DNA from: Mycobacterium sp. 852002-10029_SCH5224772
Lineage (GTDB): Bacteria; Actinomycetota; Actinomycetes; Mycobacteriales; Mycobacteriaceae
Length of the DNA: 37,407 bases
Direction of reading: 5' to 3'
NCBI RefSeq assembly: GCF_001667315.1
Contig: NZ_LZHT01000044.1
Location: forward strand, 1-37,407
Of the stretch, positions 34,572 through 37,407 are shown piece by piece. How positions within the stretch are numbered: the first letter of the stretch is position 1; every line of letters starts with the position of its first letter. The notes beneath the pieces are model-generated. The model made no database searches. It worked only from the letters and a program-made list of their open reading frames with translations, and was not told the DNA's origin. The position numbers were made by a program, and so were the translations under genes.

Positions 34572-35269
34572 ATCGCTGATGTTACGCGCGCCGCGCCGCC
34601 GTGCTCGCGCACCGGCAGCACCCCGTCCAGGGCGTCGCAGACGGCGTCGGCGACGGTCATGCGAATGTCGTCGACGGTCACCGGGCGGCGCAATTCGGCC
34701 GACAGCGACGTCACGCCGGCGTCGCTGATGCCGCACGGCACGATGGCGCTGAAGGCGCCCAAGTCACAATCACAGTTGAGCGCGAACCCGTGCAGGGTGG
34801 TCGCCCGCGATACCCGCACGCCGATGGCGGCGACCTTGCGGTCGGGCCGGCCGTCGGTACCCGGCACCCACACCCCGGACCGGCCCGGGACGCGGACGGT
34901 ATCCAGGCCCAGATCGGCGCACACCTTGATCAGCGCTTCCTCCAGCCGCCGCACGTAGTTGACGACGTCGAGCGGTTCGGCCAGGCCGATGATCGGATAC
35001 CCGACCAACTGGCCGGGACCGTGCCAGGTGACCTTGCCGCCGCGGTCGGTGTCGACGACGGAAGTGCCGTCGGTCGGCCGCTCGTGCGGCTCGGTGCGCC
35101 GCCCCGCGGTGTAGACCGCGGGGTGCTCCAGCAGCAGCATCGTGTCGCTGCCACCCGCGACCCGGGCGTCGGCCAGGTCGCGCTGCTGTTGCCAGGCCAC
35201 GCGGTAGTCGACGGTTCCGAGCTCGCGGACGTCGATCAAGGACTGGCTGGACCGGATGGAATCGATCAC
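34568..35269 (-). CDS. lipB: lipoyl(octanoyl) transferase
   Basis: 233 residues from GTG at 35269, chosen by comparison with the 230-aa M. tuberculosis protein; an in-frame GTG at 35335 would add 22 non-conserved residues. Moves octanoate from acyl carrier protein to the lipoyl domains of 2-oxo-acid dehydrogenases and GcvH. The catalytic dyad is Lys145 ([12 protein letters not shown]) and Cys179 ([13 protein letters not shown]); the [18 protein letters not shown] motif is also present. Its end overlaps lipA by 4 nt, which makes the lipoate pathway one unit. Counterpart of Rv2217. Confidence 0.94.
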   Translation of the reverse strand: MIDSIRSSQSLIDVRELGTVDYRVAWQQQRDLADARVAGGSDTMLLLEHPAVYTAGRRTEPHERPTDGTSVVDTDRGGKVTWHGPGQLVGYPIIGLAEPLDVVNYVRRLEEALIKVCADLGLDTVRVPGRSGVWVPGTDGRPDRKVAAIGVRVSRATTLHGFALNCDCDLGAFSAIVPCGISDAGVTSLSAELRRPVTVDDIRMTVADAVCDALDGVLPVREHGGAARVTSAM

Positions 35270-35337
35270 GTTCGCGACGGTACTCGGCCTGCGCGCGCCG
35301 GGCCCAATCGGTCCGGGCGCGGTTGTCGCGATCACAG

Positions 35338-36255
35338 CTAGTCGTGCTCGCGCGGGGCGGTGGCGTAGCCGAGCGCCTCGCCAATGGTGTTGTGGTGGAA
35401 CACAAAACCGGCGCGCTCCAGCGCCGACGGGATGGCGCGCTGCCCCGTCAGCAGGCCTTCGTCGGCGAACTCACCCAGCGCGGCCCGGACGGCGAAGCCG
35501 GGCATCATCAACGGCGTCGGACGGTTGACCGCCCGCCCGAACGCCGTGGTGAATTCGGCGTTGGTGACCGGCGCCGGCCCGGTCATGTTCACCGGGCCGG
35601 AGAGTTCGGGGTTCGACATCGCGAACAGCAGCGCCCGCACCTCGTCTTCCAGCGTGATCCACGACATGTACTGCCGCCCGCTGCCCAGCCGCGCCCCCAG
35701 CCCCGTCCGGAACAGCGGCCGCAACCGCGCCAGCGCGCCACCCGAGGGGGAGAACACCAGCCCGGTGCGGGCCAGCACCACCCGGGCGCCACCGTATTGG
35801 GCCGGCAGGGTGGCCGCTTCCCAGTCCTCGCACAGGCGGGCCAGGAAACCGCTTCCGGCACGGTCGTTTTCGTCGACCACGCGGTCCTTGGTGTTTCCGT
35901 AGAAACCCACCGCGCTGGCGTTGATCAGGGTCGCCACCCCGGCGTCGGCGACGGCGTGCGCCAGGACCTCGGTGGGGGCGATGCGGCTGTCCCGCAGGCT
36001 CTGCTTGAAGGCGCCCGACCACCGCCGCTTGCCGATGTTGACGCCGCACAGGTTGACGACGGCGTCGACGTCGCTCAGCGTGTCGGGGTCGAGGTCACCG
36101 CTCTCGGGGTTCCAGTGCACCTCGTCGGCGTTCCCCGGTGCCCGGCGCACGATGCGCAGCACCCGGTGATCGGCGGCGCGCAGGGCCGCCGCGAGCGCGG
36201 AGCCGATCAGGCCGGACGAACCCGCGATCGCGACGACGAACTTCTGACCAGCCAC
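35338..36255 (-). CDS. TIGR01777 family NAD(P)-binding epimerase-like protein (Rv2216)
   Basis: 305 residues from GTG at 36255. Extended SDR fold: N-terminal [20 protein letters not shown] (GxxGxxG), then [27 protein letters not shown] (catalytic Ser and Tyr), and [14 protein letters not shown]. Members of TIGR01777 are called sugar epimerase/oxidoreductase-like; relatives include cell-division-linked SulA-like proteins, and no reaction is proved here. Same strand as dlaT and lipB, short gaps on both sides (8 bp to dlaT), so part of the dlaT-lipB-lipA run. Confidence 0.9.
   Translation of the reverse strand: MAGQKFVVAIAGSSGLIGSALAAALRAADHRVLRIVRRAPGNADEVHWNPESGDLDPDTLSDVDAVVNLCGVNIGKRRWSGAFKQSLRDSRIAPTEVLAHAVADAGVATLINASAVGFYGNTKDRVVDENDRAGSGFLARLCEDWEAATLPAQYGGARVVLARTGLVFSPSGGALARLRPLFRTGLGARLGSGRQYMSWITLEDEVRALLFAMSNPELSGPVNMTGPAPVTNAEFTTAFGRAVNRPTPLMMPGFAVRAALGEFADEGLLTGQRAIPSALERAGFVFHHNTIGEALGYATAPREHD
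35688..35763 (+). repeat. inner copy of the right-end inverted duplication
   Basis: These 76 bases inside the TIGR01777 gene are the exact reverse complement of 37332-37407. This copy lies in a well-conserved coding frame and is the native one. Confidence 0.95.
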
Positions 36256-36263
36256 GTTCGCGC

Positions 36264-37407
36264 TCAGAGCCCGAGGTCGGCCTCGAACGCTCCCTCTTCG
36301 AGTCGGTGCTTGATGGTGGTCAGGAAGCGCCCGGCGTCCGCGCCGTCGATGAGCCGGTGGTCATAGGTCAGCGGCAGGTAGCAGATCGAGCGGACACCGA
36401 TCGATTCGTTGCCGGTGTCGTCGACCACCACCCGTGGGCGTTTGACGATCGCGCCGGTGCCCAACATCGCGGCCTGCGGCGGAACCAGGATCGGGGTGTC
36501 GAACAGCGCGCCCTGACTGCCGATGTTGGTGATCGTGAAGGTGCCGCCGGATAACTCGTCGGGTTTGAGGTTGCCCGACCGGGCGCGGGCGGCGATGTCG
36601 GCGATCGCCCTGGCCAGCCCGGCCAGCGACAGGTCGCCGGCGTTGTGCACGACGGGGGAGAGCAGTCCCTGTTCGGTGTCGACCGCGAAGCCGAGGTGCT
36701 CGGCGTCGTAGTAGGTGATCTCCTTGGTTTCCTCGTTGTAGCTCGCGTTCACGTTGGGGTGGGTCTTGAGGGCGTCGATCACCGCCCGGGCGATGAACGG
36801 CAGGAAGGTCAGGTTCACGCCTTCGCGCTCGGCGAACGCCGCCTTGGCCCTGGCCCGCAACCCGACCAGCCGGGTCATGTCGACCTCGTGGGTCTGGGTG
36901 AGTTGGGCTGTGGCCTGCAAAGATTCGCGGGTCTTGTTGGCCGTGATCTGACGGATCCGGCTGGCCTTCTGGGTGGTGCCCCGCAGGTTGGCCAGCGCCG
37001 GCGCCGGAGTGGGCGCGGGAGCGGCCTTGCGGCCCTCGGCCGCCGCGGGGGCCGGCGCGGCCGCGGGGGTTTTGTCCGCCTGCTGCGTGCGCTCGGCGGC
37101 CGCCAGCACGTCTTGCTTGCGGATGCGACCGCCCACCCCGGTGCCGGTGATCGAGGTCAGGTCGATGTTGTTCTCGGCGGCCAGCTTTCGCACCAGTGGC
37201 GTCACATAGGGGGTACCGTCGCCGCCCGAGTCCGCCGCCGGCCGGGCCTGTGCCGCTGGGGCTTTCGGCTCCGGTTGTGGCTTCGGCTGCGGTGCGGGGG
37301 GCGGCGTGGGTTCGGGCTTCGGCTGCGCCTGGGGCTGGTGTTCTCCCCCTCGGGTGGCGCGCTGGCGCGGTTGCGGCCGCTGTTCCGGACGGGGCTGGGG
37401 GCGCGGC
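36264..37407 (-). CDS. dlaT: dihydrolipoamide acyltransferase E2 (DlaT/SucB), 5' part missing
   Basis: C-terminal part of the E2 component of pyruvate (and, in mycobacteria, peroxynitrite reductase) complexes. Visible are the peripheral subunit-binding domain ([20 protein letters not shown], then [14 protein letters not shown]), an Ala/Pro linker, and the catalytic domain with active-site [15 protein letters not shown]. The lipoyl domains lie beyond the window. Frame stays open to the edge, but codons beyond 37331 come from an inverted copy of the TIGR01777 gene and are not true DlaT (they read [10 protein letters not shown], unlike the Pro/Ala/Glu linker). The authentic part therefore ends at about 37331. 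Confidence 0.92.
   Translation of the reverse strand, partial: PRPQPRPEQRPQPRQRATRGGEHQPQAQPKPEPTPPPAPQPKPQPEPKAPAAQARPAADSGGDGTPYVTPLVRKLAAENNIDLTSITGTGVGGRIRKQDVLAAAERTQQADKTPAAAPAPAAAEGRKAAPAPTPAPALANLRGTTQKASRIRQITANKTRESLQATAQLTQTHEVDMTRLVGLRARAKAAFAEREGVNLTFLPFIARAVIDALKTHPNVNASYNEETKEITYYDAEHLGFAVDTEQGLLSPVVHNAGDLSLAGLARAIADIAARARSGNLKPDELSGGTFTITNIGSQGALFDTPILVPPQAAMLGTGAIVKRPRVVVDDTGNESIGVRSICYLPLTYDHRLIDGADAGRFLTTIKHRLEEGAFEADLGL
37332..37407 (-). repeat. right terminal inverted copy of 35688-35763
   Basis: 76 bases at the window edge are the reverse complement of 35688-35763, with the match ending at 37331/37332. The outer limit is cut by the window. Same kind of structure as bases 1-77. 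Confidence 0.95.

Overview
The window reads as chromosomal core sequence of a slow-growing Mycobacterium. GC content is very high, GTG starts are common, and the genes and their order match the M. tuberculosis interval Rv2236c to Rv2215 from memory: cobD, SURF1, ptpA, ptkA, cobC, Nif3, zinc-ribbon protein, RNase H/phosphatase, rnpB, CYTH-CHAD, panB, caeA pair, glnA2, glnE, glnA1, RDD, DUF4191, lipA, lipB, TIGR01777, dlaT. The species cannot be fixed from the sequence; a member or relative of the M. avium complex is plausible.

Layout. (1) 1-419: a truncated VOC gene inside a 77-bp inverted repeat, then a possible cobalamin-riboswitch-like leader. (2) 419-7569: cobD; convergent to it the ptkA-ptpA-SURF1 run; divergent from ptkA a four-gene run (cobC aminotransferase, Nif3-like, zinc-ribbon coiled coil, RNase H/phosphatase) joined by 4-nt stop/start overlaps. 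(3) 7558-12307, mostly accessory: VOC and AraC genes, a P450 with its ferredoxin, an XRE-cupin regulator, a divergent methyltransferase and an Fe(II)/2OG oxygenase. Two good palindromic operators lie here. (4) rnpB (RNase P RNA), then CYTH-CHAD. (5) 14544-17825, accessory: a tiny secreted proline-rich protein, an FAD monooxygenase, a haem-binding secreted protein and a Tat-exported GH5-like glycosidase with a 22-bp operator-like palindrome. (6) panB and the tandem serine proteases caeA and its paralogue. (7) Nitrogen block 22403-32162: glnA2, glnE and glnA1. Between glnE and glnA1 sit four extra genes: a thioesterase and an F420-type oxidoreductase coupled to glnE, then a DUF6394-like membrane protein plus a K+-channel/RCK protein. 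(8) RDD, DUF4191, then the lipoate block (TIGR01777, lipB, lipA) with dlaT, whose E2 product carries the lipoyl group.

How they work together. GlnE adenylylates GlnA1 (target Tyr406 present), and a four-element GlnR-type box stands upstream of glnA1. GlnA2 lacks that tyrosine. LipB and LipA make the lipoyl cofactor that DlaT needs. CobD, CobC and the phosphatase domain of the RNase H fusion are linked to cobalamin assembly.

Both ends of the window are suspicious. Bases 1-77 are an exact inverted copy of 236-312, and 37332-37407 are an exact inverted copy of 35688-35763. The simplest reading is fold-back chimeras at contig ends. This would explain the broken VOC gene and the odd DlaT linker. 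The most interesting biological signals are the GlnR box, the palindromes beside the P450/XRE/methyltransferase cluster and the glycosidase, and the channel pair inserted next to the glutamine synthetase genes.
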